DNA of 64,000 bases from positions 1 through 64,000 of the forward strand of contig NZ_JOFQ01000001.1 of NCBI RefSeq assembly GCF_000718305.1, read 5' to 3'. The stretch comes from Streptomyces niger (GTDB lineage Bacteria > Actinomycetota > Actinomycetes > Streptomycetales > Streptomycetaceae). The notes under the pieces were generated by a model. That model saw nothing but the letters and a program-made list of their open reading frames with translations. It was not told where the DNA came from and ran no database searches. This document shows positions 43,685 through 52,062 of the stretch, piece by piece. Numbering within the stretch: position 1 is the stretch's first letter; every line of letters starts with the position of its first letter. The translations under genes and the position numbers were made by a program.

Positions 43685-44977
43685 TCAGCCGTCGACCTGG
43701 CTCCCGATCACGTCGCGGGTGTACCGGAACTCCTCCATCAGCCGGATGGCTTCGACGACCAGGACGCCGTAGGGCCGTGCCGGGTCGGTGAGCGGCAGCC
43801 CCAGTCGCTCGGCCTCCTCGGCCACCTCCTTGCGATGCCGCTCGGCCTCGTTCGTGAGGCGGCACAGCTCCTGCGACTGGTCCGCCAGCGACTCCTCCGC
43901 CAGCTCCGCGAGCACCGAGGTGATGGCCGAGACGGACTCCAGGAACCGGGCGTAGCACGCGAGGAAGGCGTTGCTGTTCTCCCGCTCGGTGCCCTCGCGC
44001 GCGTCCTCGCGGTCCTCCCGCCAGCGGTCGAGGCTACGGGTCAGCGAGGCCACCTGGTACAGGGTGCGTTCCAGTGCCTCCAGCACCGACGCGTAGTTCT
44101 CGAAGCTGCCGGGTGTGCGGTGGCGGCGGAGCAGTCGCCGGGGGTTGTAGTAGAGGCTCTCCTCGGCCGTCTGCAGCCCCGACCGCGCCTGGGTGATCAG
44201 CGCCTCGGCCCGCTCAGCCCGGGACCGCCACTGCTCGGTGCGCTCCTGGTCCAGGTCGCCGTCGCGCAGCGCGGGGAAGATGTCGCTGACCAGGTCGCAC
44301 AGGGCCTGCGCGAGACTGCGGATGCCGTACTCGGCACTGCGGTACCGCATCGGCGGGAACACCGTGAGGTTGACCAGCACACCGACGCCGCAGCCGATGA
44401 GCACGAGCAGGACGATCTGCCCGAGCTGGGTGACCTTATCGGTGTTCGAGGTGGCGGCGGAGTAGGTGGAGAAGGCGAAGAAGGCCGCGGTGGCGACCTG
44501 GGAGCGCTGGGCGCCCAGCGCGGGCCAGCGGCCGATGGTCAGCGCGATGGCGGCGACCAGGACGAAGGTCAGCAGATCGGGTCCGGCGAGGAAGCCCAGC
44601 GCGGCCTGGACCGCCACACCGGCCGCCACGGCTCCCACGTACCGCAAGGACTGTACGACCGACTGGTAGACGGTGACCTGCATGATCAGTACGGCGGAGA
44701 AGGGCGCGAAGGCCGGCGACTGCGCGTTGAGCAGGTCGTGGGAGATCACCCAGCAGACCGTGGCGGCCAGCGTGCTCTTGCCGATGAGCAGCAGTGTGTG
44801 CCGCTCGTGTCCCGCCGAGCCGACGGCTCTCCCCCACCACTGCCGGATGCGCGCGGACCGGCCCGAGGCGGCCTTCCCCCGTGATGACGCAGCCTGCCGC
44901 CCGGTCGTCTCCCCGGTGCCCGTCGTCCCCCTCTGCTCCGTGTTCTTCAGCGCTCCGCTCCCTCCAGGCGTCCCCAT
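43685..44977 (-). CDS. FUSC / aromatic acid exporter family protein
   Basis: A 430-residue protein with an N-terminal basic tail, about six hydrophobic helices (LLLIGKSTLAATVCWVI, then SPAFAPFSAVLIMQVTVYQS, the hallmark FUSC segment), and a long cytoplasmic helical domain of about 220 residues (QWRSRAERAEALITQARSGL and onward). The layout is the half-size form of FUSC/ArAE exporters. Related proteins export aromatic acids such as p-hydroxybenzoate, but the substrate here is unknown. It converges on the response regulator gene. Confidence 0.87.
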   Translation of the reverse strand: MGTPGGSGALKNTEQRGTTGTGETTGRQAASSRGKAASGRSARIRQWWGRAVGSAGHERHTLLLIGKSTLAATVCWVISHDLLNAQSPAFAPFSAVLIMQVTVYQSVVQSLRYVGAVAAGVAVQAALGFLAGPDLLTFVLVAAIALTIGRWPALGAQRSQVATAAFFAFSTYSAATSNTDKVTQLGQIVLLVLIGCGVGVLVNLTVFPPMRYRSAEYGIRSLAQALCDLVSDIFPALRDGDLDQERTEQWRSRAERAEALITQARSGLQTAEESLYYNPRRLLRRHRTPGSFENYASVLEALERTLYQVASLTRSLDRWREDREDAREGTERENSNAFLACYARFLESVSAITSVLAELAEESLADQSQELCRLTNEAERHRKEVAEEAERLGLPLTDPARPYGVLVVEAIRLMEEFRYTRDVIGSQVDG

Positions 44978-45179
44978 CGGCCGACCTCATGTCCGGTGTC
45001 GGCCGGTGGCCCTCGATTGTTCATTGACCCCCGGTACCCGGCAGTACCAGAGGCACCCCTGCTCGCTCCGCCATGTGGCCTACGTGACATACGTCGACGG
45101 GGCCCGCGCCCCGATCGCCGAGGCCACCGCCCGCGGAAATGCCGCGCTCCCGGGTCGGCTGCCCTGTTAGCGTGCCGCC

Positions 45180-46133
45180 GTGACGTACCGAGGAGCCCCG
45201 CGCACCGGTCCGCACGCCGTGGCCGAGGCCGTCCTGCGGGAGCACGGAGCGGACCTCGGCACCGTCGAGCGCGGCCGGGGCTGGACCAACACCACCTGGC
45301 TGACCGATGAGCTCGTCGTACGCGTGGCGACCCGCCCGGGTCCCGCGGACCTGCTCCGCGAGGAACGGCTGCTGAAGTTGGTGCCGGCGGAGGCCGGCTG
45401 CCCGCCCGTCCTCGACTCGGGCGTCCGGCAGGGGCACGAGTGGGTGCTGACCCGGCGCGTGGCCGGGGAGAACCTGGAGGAGGTCTGGCCCACGCTGGAC
45501 CCCGCCGCCCGGTCGCGCGCCGTCGAGCAGATGTGGGCACGCGCCCGTCATGTCCACCGGGTCGACGTGGCCGCTGCCGCGCCGCACGCCCGCTCCCGCT
45601 CGCCGTTCTTCTCCCGGAGTCCGGCGGAGGCGACGGCCCGCCTCGACCGGCTCGTCGCGGCGGGAGAGCTCACCCCCGCCGAGGCCACGGGGCTGGGCCG
45701 GGCGCTCGACCGCTTCTGGGCCGCGCTGCCCGAGGCGCCCCTGGTCCTGAACCACGGCGACTTCTGCACGCCGAACACGCTCTGGCACGACGGCCGGGTC
45801 GTCGCGCTCCTGGACTTCGAGTTCGCCGTCGTCGCGCCCCTCGCCGTCGACCTCAACGAGCTCGTCAAGCTGGCGTTCGGCCCGAGCGGCCGGGAAGAAC
45901 GCGCGCCGCTCCGGGACGCGGTCCGGCGCATCGCCGCATCGGCGCTGCCCGGCGCGGGCGGCCCAGACGTACTGATCGGCCACTCCCTCATGCTCGAGAT
46001 GTGGGTCCTGGAGAACGAACTCGCCGCGGACGAGCCCGACATGGCCGACCGTGCCCACGCCACCGCCATGCTCGCCGGCTTCGCCGAGGGCGACGGCGGG
46101 TACTTCGCTCCGCTCCTCGACGGCCTTCGGTAG
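45180..46133 (+). CDS. Aminoglycoside phosphotransferase-like kinase
   Basis: A 317-residue APH-fold kinase. The catalytic loop is LNHGDFCTPNTLWHDG, with Asp and Asn in place, and the metal-binding LLDFEFAVVAPLAVDLNEL follows. The nucleotide-binding N-lobe has RGWTNTTWLTDELVVRVATR. The substrate may be an antibiotic, a sugar or a metabolite; family resemblance alone does not show resistance. GTG at 45180 has TAGCGT ending six bases upstream and no ribosome site, so it is probably leaderless. Confidence 0.88.
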   Translation: MTYRGAPRTGPHAVAEAVLREHGADLGTVERGRGWTNTTWLTDELVVRVATRPGPADLLREERLLKLVPAEAGCPPVLDSGVRQGHEWVLTRRVAGENLEEVWPTLDPAARSRAVEQMWARARHVHRVDVAAAAPHARSRSPFFSRSPAEATARLDRLVAAGELTPAEATGLGRALDRFWAALPEAPLVLNHGDFCTPNTLWHDGRVVALLDFEFAVVAPLAVDLNELVKLAFGPSGREERAPLRDAVRRIAASALPGAGGPDVLIGHSLMLEMWVLENELAADEPDMADRAHATAMLAGFAEGDGGYFAPLLDGLR

Positions 46134-46267
46134 GGGGTCCGGGCGCCGAGCGGTGTCGCACCGGGCATGGTCCGTCGGTGCCTCATGCCCTGTCCGGGAT
46201 CAGTGGGTCAATTGGGGCTCCATGTTCGGTAATTGCCGCTTTTGCTGGACCATGGACATCTAATGTG

Positions 46268-46286
46268 AATGTGCGGTGGCTCATGA
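46268..46286 (+). promoter_or_regulatory. Promoter-like element shared with the 21.5 kb locus
   Basis: AATGTGCGGTGGCTCATGA matches the terpene synthase upstream element at 17 of 19 positions and lies at a similar distance from the start codon (75 bases between element and start, against 78). It is probably the L,D-transpeptidase promoter or an activator site. Confidence 0.5.
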
Positions 46287-46361
46287 GGTCCGCACGGCCT
46301 CAGCCGTCGCAGTCATTTCATTGGGGGACGCCTGTAGGTGTCGAGACGAGAGTGGTGATCC

Positions 46362-47087
46362 ATGGCGAGTACGAACAGTCGAATACCTCGCGGACGGCGG
46401 GGCATCGCGTACGCGGCGGCGGCCGGAGTGCTGTCGCCGCTGCTGGTGCTGGGGGCGCCGGCGGCCTCCGCGCAGGCGGCCTCGGGGTCGTCGTGCGGCG
46501 GTCTGCAGGGGCCGCACCAGAAGGACGCCGAAAGGTTCCTCGGCCGGAAAGCGGACGGCAGACAGACGGTCGGTGACTGCCGGGCGATCCGCGACTTCCA
46601 GCGGGCACACGGCATCTACCCGCAGTACGGGTACGCCGGGCCGGTCACCTGGAACGTGATGAAGCTGGTGAAGAAGCAGAAGGCGGCCGGCAAGAACCCC
46701 AACCGGGCGGGTCACTGCCCGGTGAACAAGGGGCGGATCGCCTGTGTGGACCTGACCCGGCAGATCAGCTGGGTCCAGGACGGCCACAAGCTCGTCAAGG
46801 GCCCGGTCCCGGTGCGTACGGGGCGGAACAAGCACGAGACGCGCACCGGACTGCACCGCGTCTACTGGCGACACAAGGACCACGTGTCCTCGCTGTACGA
46901 CGTGCCGATGCCGTACAGCCAGTTCTTCGACGGCGGCGAGGCGTTCCACGCCATCGACGGCAGTGTGTGGTCGGCGCCGGGTTCGCACGGCTGCGTCAAC
47001 ATGCGGACCGCCGACGCCAAGAGCTACTGGAAACTGCTGCGGAACGGCGACGAGGTCTACGTGTACGGGCGCAAGGCCGGCACGTGA
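46362..47087 (+). CDS. Secreted L,D-transpeptidase with peptidoglycan-binding domain
   Basis: A 241-residue exported enzyme. Residues 1-39 are a signal peptide (IAYAAAAGVLSPLLVLGAPA, cleavage near ASAQA). Residues about 50-100 resemble a peptidoglycan-binding domain 1 (CRAIRDFQRAHGIYPQYGYA). Residues about 125-240 are the YkuD catalytic domain with FHAIDGSVWSAPGSHGCVNM, containing the catalytic Cys and the SHGC motif. It forms 3-3 cross-links or attaches proteins in the cell wall. Confidence 0.92.
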   Translation: MASTNSRIPRGRRGIAYAAAAGVLSPLLVLGAPAASAQAASGSSCGGLQGPHQKDAERFLGRKADGRQTVGDCRAIRDFQRAHGIYPQYGYAGPVTWNVMKLVKKQKAAGKNPNRAGHCPVNKGRIACVDLTRQISWVQDGHKLVKGPVPVRTGRNKHETRTGLHRVYWRHKDHVSSLYDVPMPYSQFFDGGEAFHAIDGSVWSAPGSHGCVNMRTADAKSYWKLLRNGDEVYVYGRKAGT

Positions 47088-47131
47088 CCCTCTGCCGGTA
47101 GTCCGCGGGTCCTGTCCCGCGGGTGGGAAGC

Positions 47132-47163
47132 GTGGGTCGTCCCGGTGTTGCGGGGCGGCCCAC
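47132..47163. terminator. Terminator between L,D-transpeptidase and lyase genes
   Basis: GTGGGTCGTCCC pairs with GGGGCGGCCCAC over 12 positions including two G-U pairs, around an eight-base loop. A smaller hairpin, CCGCGGG/CCCGCGG, lies just before it. The site is between convergent genes. Confidence 0.65.
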
Positions 47164-47228
47164 GAGCATGTCGGGAGCGTGTGAACGACCGGCGGACTCG
47201 CGCGCCGCCCGCCGGCCTGCGCGGTGGG

Positions 47229-48692
47229 TCAGTAGTCGGCGAACTCCCCTGTCAACGCCTCGGCCGCCTCGATCTCACCGCTGAGGGGGTGGTCCTCCTC
47301 GATGTGCGGCAGCCGTTCCGCGGCCGCCGCGAGGGCCCGGGCCACGGGGGCGGCCGGCAGTTCCGCGCCGGAGAGCCGCAACGCCCGCACCGCGCCGATG
47401 AGTTCGCAGGCCAGGACCGTGCGGTAGGCGGCGACGGCCGAGGTGGTGCTGCGGGCCGCCTGGGTGGAGAAGCTGGCGTGGTCCTCCAGGCCGCGCGAGA
47501 TCACCGCGGTGCCGAGGGTGACCGGGGCCGCGGCGTGCCGGAGCCGGCCGAGCGCGTCGTGTGCGACGTACTCCAGGATCATGATGCCGGAGCTGCCGGC
47601 GGGGCCCGCGGCCAGGAACGGCGACAGGCCGGTGAGGTCGGGCTCGACCAGGTCGCTCAGCCGGGCCGCGGACAGTTCGGCGGCGTGGTGCAGTGCGGCG
47701 CGCAGACCGTCCAGCGCGAGGGCGAGGTAGGCGGTGGAGAACTGGCCGTGATGGTGGATCTGTTCGCCGTCTATGTCGATCAACGGGTTCTCGGCGGCGG
47801 CGTTGACGTCGATGGTCAGCACCCGTTCCAGGGTGTCGGCCGCGTCCAGCGCCGGCCCGTGGACCTGCGGGAAGGCCCGCAGTCCGAAGGGGTCCTGGAG
47901 GCGCCGCCCGGCGGGCGCGTCGGCGCCGAGGGCGAGGATGCGGCGCATCTCCGCGGCGCAGTACAGCGAACCGCGGTGCGGCCGGGCGGCGTGCACGGCC
48001 TCGGAGAACGCCTCGGGCGAGCCGCCCAGCGCGCGGTAGGAGAGGGCCGTGATCACGTGGCTCGCGCGCAGCAGCCGCCGCAGGTCGTGCCAGGCGAGGA
48101 CCGATTCCGCGAGGGTGACGGCGTTGCTGGAGATGAACGCGAGGGCGTCGCCGGGGCTGATCGGCACGGGGTCCAGCGACCGCTTCGCCCAGGGCCGTTC
48201 ACCGGCGAGAGTCAGGGCGATCTCGGCGAGGGTGGTGAGGTCGCCGGTGCCGATGGCGCCGCGGGCGTGCACCGAGGGCAGTGCGTCCTCGCGCAACGCG
48301 GTTTCGAGCGCATGGAGCAGCCGGGGGTGTACGCCGCTGCCCGCCGCCGCCAGTTGGTTGAGGCGGACGAGGAGCCCGGCGCGCACCACGTCGTCCGGCA
48401 GGGGCTCCCCGCTGCCGCCGGCGTGGCTGCGCAGCAGCCGCAGGCCGTGCTGGTCGGCGGTGTCCGGGTCGACGACGGCGTGCCGGTTGGCGCCGACGCC
48501 GGTGGTGCGTCCGTACACGGCTCGCTTGGCGCCGCTGTCGCGGGCGATCTCGTAGGCGCGTCCGGCGCGCTTGAGGGCGTCGTCAGCCAGCTGCACCGGT
48601 ACGCCGTGCCGTGCGACGCGGATGACGTCGGCACAGGTCAGCGCGGTACCGTCGATGCGGAGGGAAGTGCTGTGGGCGGTGCGGTCCAGCAT
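47229..48692 (-). CDS. Aromatic amino acid lyase homologue with altered MIO triad
   Basis: A 487-residue member of the histidine/phenylalanine/tyrosine ammonia-lyase family. Tyr60 in VYGRTTGVG matches the catalytic Tyr loop (YGxNTGFG), and LDAADTLERVLTIDVNAAAENPLI, QDPFGLRAFPQVHG and LEDHASFSTQAA match conserved segments. The self-processing triad Ala-Ser-Gly, which makes the MIO cofactor, is replaced by Gly148-Thr149-Gly150 (GAIGTGDL). The QDPYSxR motif also lost its Tyr (QDPFGLR). It may make a variant cofactor, act differently or be inactive. It is divergent from an MFS transporter. Substrate cannot be assigned. Confidence 0.85.
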   Translation of the reverse strand: MLDRTAHSTSLRIDGTALTCADVIRVARHGVPVQLADDALKRAGRAYEIARDSGAKRAVYGRTTGVGANRHAVVDPDTADQHGLRLLRSHAGGSGEPLPDDVVRAGLLVRLNQLAAAGSGVHPRLLHALETALREDALPSVHARGAIGTGDLTTLAEIALTLAGERPWAKRSLDPVPISPGDALAFISSNAVTLAESVLAWHDLRRLLRASHVITALSYRALGGSPEAFSEAVHAARPHRGSLYCAAEMRRILALGADAPAGRRLQDPFGLRAFPQVHGPALDAADTLERVLTIDVNAAAENPLIDIDGEQIHHHGQFSTAYLALALDGLRAALHHAAELSAARLSDLVEPDLTGLSPFLAAGPAGSSGIMILEYVAHDALGRLRHAAAPVTLGTAVISRGLEDHASFSTQAARSTTSAVAAYRTVLACELIGAVRALRLSGAELPAAPVARALAAAAERLPHIEEDHPLSGEIEAAEALTGEFADY

Positions 48693-48700
48693 GAAGCTCC

Positions 48701-48776
48701 CTTGACAAGAACTTATTCATCTCGCAGGGTGCATGAAACTCTTCATTCGCACTCTTGGCAAGAGCTGTTCATGCAG
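48701..48776. promoter_or_regulatory. Duplicated CTTGNCAAG element in the lyase/MFS promoter
   Basis: CTTGACAAG (48701-48709) and CTTGGCAAG (48754-48762), each palindromic around its centre, are both followed by A-R-CT, then TTCAT and GCAGG, forming two imperfect direct repeats of about 24 bases. Between them lie the inverted TTCAT and ATGAA words. They sit in the divergent promoter and look like duplicated regulator sites. Confidence 0.6.
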
Positions 48777-48863
48777 GCCGCTGCCCGGTGACCTGCCCCC
48801 TCCAGCCCGCCCGACGCCGTGCCGGAGCCGCGGCGTCCCCCTGATCGGAGAGCTTGTCGAGCC

Positions 48864-50276
48864 ATGCCGGACGACCGGACCCTCACCCCAGCCGCCGATC
48901 CCCCAACCGCCGAGTCCGCAGCCGCTGATCCGTCAGTCGCTGATCCGTCAGCCGCACCGGCAGGCGCCACGGCGACCGACACCTTCGACGACGTCCCCCT
49001 CAATCGCTTCCACCTGAAGATCACCGCGTTGACGTTCGGCGCGAACTTCTCCGACGGCTACCAGCTGGGCATCATCGGTATCGCGCTCACCGCGATCGCC
49101 CCGCAGATGCACCTCGGGTCGATGTGGCAGGGGCTGATGGGCGCCTCGGCCCTCATCGGAGTCTTCGCCGGCAGCATCGTCATCGGCTGGGCCGCCGACC
49201 GCATCGGGCGGCAACGGCTCTACATGCTCGACTTCCTGCTGATCGCCGTGGCGTCCGTCCTGCAGTTCTTCGTCACCGGCCCGACGGAACTGCTCGTCCT
49301 GCGCCTGCTGATCGGCTTCGGGATCGGCGCCGACTACGCGCTCGGCCCCACCCTCGTCGCCGAATTCGTACCGCGCCGCTACCGAGGCGGCCTGCTGGCC
49401 TCACTCACCTGTCTGTGGACCGTCGGCTACATCGCCGCCTTCTTCTTCGGCACCTACCTCATCGGCCTGGGCGGCGACTCCTGGCGCTGGCTGCTGGCCA
49501 GCAGCGCGGTCCCCGCGATCGCGGTGCTGTTGATGCGGCTGGGCACGCCCGAATCGCCGCGCTGGCTGCTCAGCAAGGGCCGGACCGAGGAAGCCCGGCA
49601 GGTGATCACGCGCTTCGTCGGCAGCCACATCGACTTCGAGGCGTTCGCGGCGCAGCAGCAGCACACCACCGAGCGGCGGGCCTCCTACCGGGAGTTGTTC
49701 GGCGCGGCGCACTGGCGGAACACCGCGTTCGGCGTGCTGTTCTACAACTGCCAGGTGATCCCGTACTTCGCGATCTACACCTTCCTGCCCCTGGTACTGG
49801 TGAAGATCCAGCTCGCCGGCTCCGACTTCCTCAGCGAGGCGCTGCTCAACTCGTTCCTGCTGCTCGGCGGCGTCGTCGGACTGTGGCTGGTGGCCAAGCT
49901 GACCCGGCGGCGGCTCACCATCGGCTCGTTCGTCGTGCTCGCGCTGTCGCTGGCGCCGATGGGCCTCTGGCCGGACGCACCGGCCGCGCTGCTCTTCCCG
50001 CTGTTCCTGGTCTTCACGTTCACCATGTCGGCGGCGACCAACCTCGACCAGGTGTACCCGCCCGAGCTGTTCCCCACCGAGCTGCGCAGCTCGGGCGTCG
50101 GACTGCTGAACGGCATGAGCCGCGTCGGCTCCGCCGTGGGCACCTTCCTGCTGCCGATCAGCCTCGGCTCCTTCGGGTTCGCGCCCACCATGATGGCGCT
50201 CACCGGCGTCCTGGTGTTCGGCGCGGTCATCTCCGTGCTGTGGGCCCCGGAAACCAGCGGAGCGGCACTGGACTGA
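48864..50276 (+). CDS. MFS transporter
   Basis: A 470-residue transporter with twelve transmembrane helices. The MFS motif between helices 2 and 3 reads GWAADRIGRQRLYM, and LIGFGIGADYALGPTLVAEF plus PRRYRGGLLASLTCLW and the SPRWLLSKGR after helix 6 place it near the sugar-porter and aromatic-acid:H+ symporter groups. Residues 1-45 are a soluble tail with an AADPS-type repeat from a 15-bp DNA repeat. Divergent from the lyase homologue, so import of the lyase's substrate, perhaps an aromatic amino acid derivative, is plausible. Confidence 0.9.
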   Translation: MPDDRTLTPAADPPTAESAAADPSVADPSAAPAGATATDTFDDVPLNRFHLKITALTFGANFSDGYQLGIIGIALTAIAPQMHLGSMWQGLMGASALIGVFAGSIVIGWAADRIGRQRLYMLDFLLIAVASVLQFFVTGPTELLVLRLLIGFGIGADYALGPTLVAEFVPRRYRGGLLASLTCLWTVGYIAAFFFGTYLIGLGGDSWRWLLASSAVPAIAVLLMRLGTPESPRWLLSKGRTEEARQVITRFVGSHIDFEAFAAQQQHTTERRASYRELFGAAHWRNTAFGVLFYNCQVIPYFAIYTFLPLVLVKIQLAGSDFLSEALLNSFLLLGGVVGLWLVAKLTRRRLTIGSFVVLALSLAPMGLWPDAPAALLFPLFLVFTFTMSAATNLDQVYPPELFPTELRSSGVGLLNGMSRVGSAVGTFLLPISLGSFGFAPTMMALTGVLVFGAVISVLWAPETSGAALD

Positions 50277-50297
50277 GCGCCTGAGCGAGCACCCACT

Positions 50298-50327
50298 GCC
50301 GGGCCGGGGCACCGCCCCCGGCCCGGC
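50298..50327. terminator. Terminator between MFS and SUMF1-like genes
   Basis: Perfect 12-base arms GCCGGGCCGGGG and CCCCGGCCCGGC with a six-base loop lie between the convergent genes. Confidence 0.85.
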
Positions 50328-50349
50328 GCCCTGCGCTGGGCCTCAGGCC

Positions 50350-51027
50350 TCAGTGACCGGACCGCGCGACACGGAACCCCACGTCGTCGACCCGGAAGTC
50401 CGGATGGCTACGGCGCCGCGCGGACGCCCGGCAACTCCAGTGCTCGTCGAACCAGCCGCCGCCGCGCAGCACCCGATACTCGCCGTAGACCTCGGGGTCG
50501 TACACGTCCCAGCACCAGTTCCACACGTTGCCGAGCATGTCGTGCAGGCCCCACTCGTTGGGGCGCTTGCCTCCCACGTCCTGGATGCGCTCCTGGGAGT
50601 TGCCGCGGTACCAGGCGATCTCGTCGAGCGGCCCGTAGTGCGGCCCGGTCGTGCCGGCCCGGCAGGCGTGCTCCCACTCGGCTTCGGTCGGCAGCCGGTA
50701 CCCGTCGGCGGTCTCCTCGCGTGCGACCTCGATGCCGCCGCCGACCGGGCGGAGGCGGTAGGCAGGCTCGCACCCGTCACGCCGTGACAGCGCGTTGCAG
50801 AAGCGGACCGCATCCCACCAGGAGACGCCCTCCACCGGCAGCCGGTCCCCCTGAACGGCGCTCGGCCGCGCGCCGGTGACCTCCGCGTACAGCTTCTGGG
50901 TCACGGGGTACGCCGCGAGCCGGTACGGCGCCAGCTCGACCGGCCAGGTGCGCTCCGTGCGCCGGTCCGACAGTGTCACCTTGCCCGGCGGAACCGCGAC
51001 CATCTCGTCCCCCGCGCGCTTTCCCAT
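50350..51027 (-). CDS. SUMF1/formylglycine-generating-enzyme-like protein
   Basis: A 225-residue protein of the FGE-sulfatase fold: PYRLAAYPVTQKLYAEVTGA, PVEGVSWWDAVRFCNALSRR, YRLPTEAEWEHACRAGT, NEWGLHDMLGNVWNWCWDVY, LRGGGWFDEHWSCRASARRR and VGFRVAR. True FGE enzymes have two cysteines four residues apart after RGGSW; here the first is replaced by Asp (GGGWFDEHWSC), so it is unlikely to make formylglycine. It could be a binding or EgtB-like domain. GGAGG lies seven bases before the ATG. Confidence 0.88.
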   Translation of the reverse strand: MGKRAGDEMVAVPPGKVTLSDRRTERTWPVELAPYRLAAYPVTQKLYAEVTGARPSAVQGDRLPVEGVSWWDAVRFCNALSRRDGCEPAYRLRPVGGGIEVAREETADGYRLPTEAEWEHACRAGTTGPHYGPLDEIAWYRGNSQERIQDVGGKRPNEWGLHDMLGNVWNWCWDVYDPEVYGEYRVLRGGGWFDEHWSCRASARRRSHPDFRVDDVGFRVARSGH

Positions 51028-51350
51028 GATCGGCCTCCGTCCCCCGGTCTCCACGCGTGAGTGGAGCACATCCCGTTTCCCGTCCCGTTACCCGTGCGTC
51101 GGTGTTCCCACCGGCCGTAAGTCATGATCTCCTATCCCACGGCAGGGCGACTTCGGTTGGGAAGCAGCCGGCCCTCGCCACGTACCGACGGTGGCCGGCG
51201 TGCCGACCACGGTCCGTGTACCGCGCTGCCCGGCTCCGCGGCCGTCCGCAGCCCTCCGACACAGCACCGGCTTGATGTCACAGGCCACTCGGGACCTCGC
51301 AACGAGCTGTCGTCATCCGCGCCGGCGGCGGACGACGGAGAGGGGCAACA
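51028..51350. other. Divergent intergenic region without a gene
   Basis: About 320 bases separate the divergent SUMF1-like and GAF-ANTAR genes. It must hold both promoters. I see no strong palindrome, repeat or convincing small gene. Confidence 0.4.
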
Positions 51351-52016
51351 GTGGCAGAGGGGTACTCGGTCGCCGATCCGGCGATGAGCGACTGTCTGGA
51401 GCAGTTCGGCGCCGGCCGGTTGCCGCTGCACGAGTGTGCCGACGTCCTGGGACTGGACGGCCTGGCGCTGCTGCTCGCCACCGATACGGGCCTGCCGGAG
51501 CCGATGCTCGTCCACGGCCCGCTGACCCTTTCGCTGGAGGACCTCCAGCTGGTACACGGCCGGGGGCCCGGCCCGGACGCCGCACAGCACGGCATGACGG
51601 TGCTGGCTCCGGACCTGTCCGACCTGGTCGCCTCCCGCTGGACAGGCCTGACTCCGGCCATCCGGAGCCTGGGCGTGGCGGCGGTCTTCGCCTTCCCGCT
51701 GCGCATCGGGGCGTTGAGCGGCCACCGCAGAGCACCGGGGGCCCTGACTCCCCCTCAGCTCGGCGGCGCCGACGCCCTCGCCGATGCCGCCGCGCGCGCC
51801 GTACTGCGGCAGACCGCCTGGCTCGCGGGCCGGGCGGACCAGGCGGGCCTGCCCTTCGCCGCGGCGCACCGGGCGGCCGGTGCGCTCGCCGTACGGCTCG
51901 GCGGCGTCTCCCTCGAACACGCCTGGCTGCGGCTGCGGGCGCACGCCTTCCGCCACGACCGGTCGCTGCTGGACACCGCCGACGCCGTACTGCGCGGCGG
52001 ACTCGCCGGCCTGTGA
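51351..52016 (+). CDS. GAF and ANTAR domain protein
   Basis: A 221-residue regulator starting at GTG. Residues about 15-150 form a GAF-like sensory domain (LHECADVLGLDGLALLLATD). Residues about 165-220 match ANTAR, the RNA-binding antitermination domain: AAHRAAGALAVRLGGVSLEH, then AWLRLRAHAFRHDRSLLDTA. ANTAR proteins bind paired hexaloop hairpins and prevent premature termination; no such hairpins are obvious nearby. The ligand is unknown. Confidence 0.82.
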   Translation: MAEGYSVADPAMSDCLEQFGAGRLPLHECADVLGLDGLALLLATDTGLPEPMLVHGPLTLSLEDLQLVHGRGPGPDAAQHGMTVLAPDLSDLVASRWTGLTPAIRSLGVAAVFAFPLRIGALSGHRRAPGALTPPQLGGADALADAAARAVLRQTAWLAGRADQAGLPFAAAHRAAGALAVRLGGVSLEHAWLRLRAHAFRHDRSLLDTADAVLRGGLAGL

Positions 52017-52062
52017 GCCGGCGGGCTGCCGGGAGGGGGACCGGCAACCCCGTTCAGGGGGC

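Noticed and set aside
45180..46133. Antibiotic resistance determinant
   Set aside because: APH-fold kinases include many with sugar or metabolite substrates. Nothing in the context supports drug resistance.
46134..46361. Small ORF or regulatory RNA before the L,D-transpeptidase
   Set aside because: There is no ribosome site or stable structure that stands out. Only the shared 19-nt element is supported.
50350..51027. Sulfatase-activating formylglycine-generating enzyme
   Set aside because: The first of the two catalytic cysteines is missing and no sulfatase gene is nearby, so only the fold is claimed.
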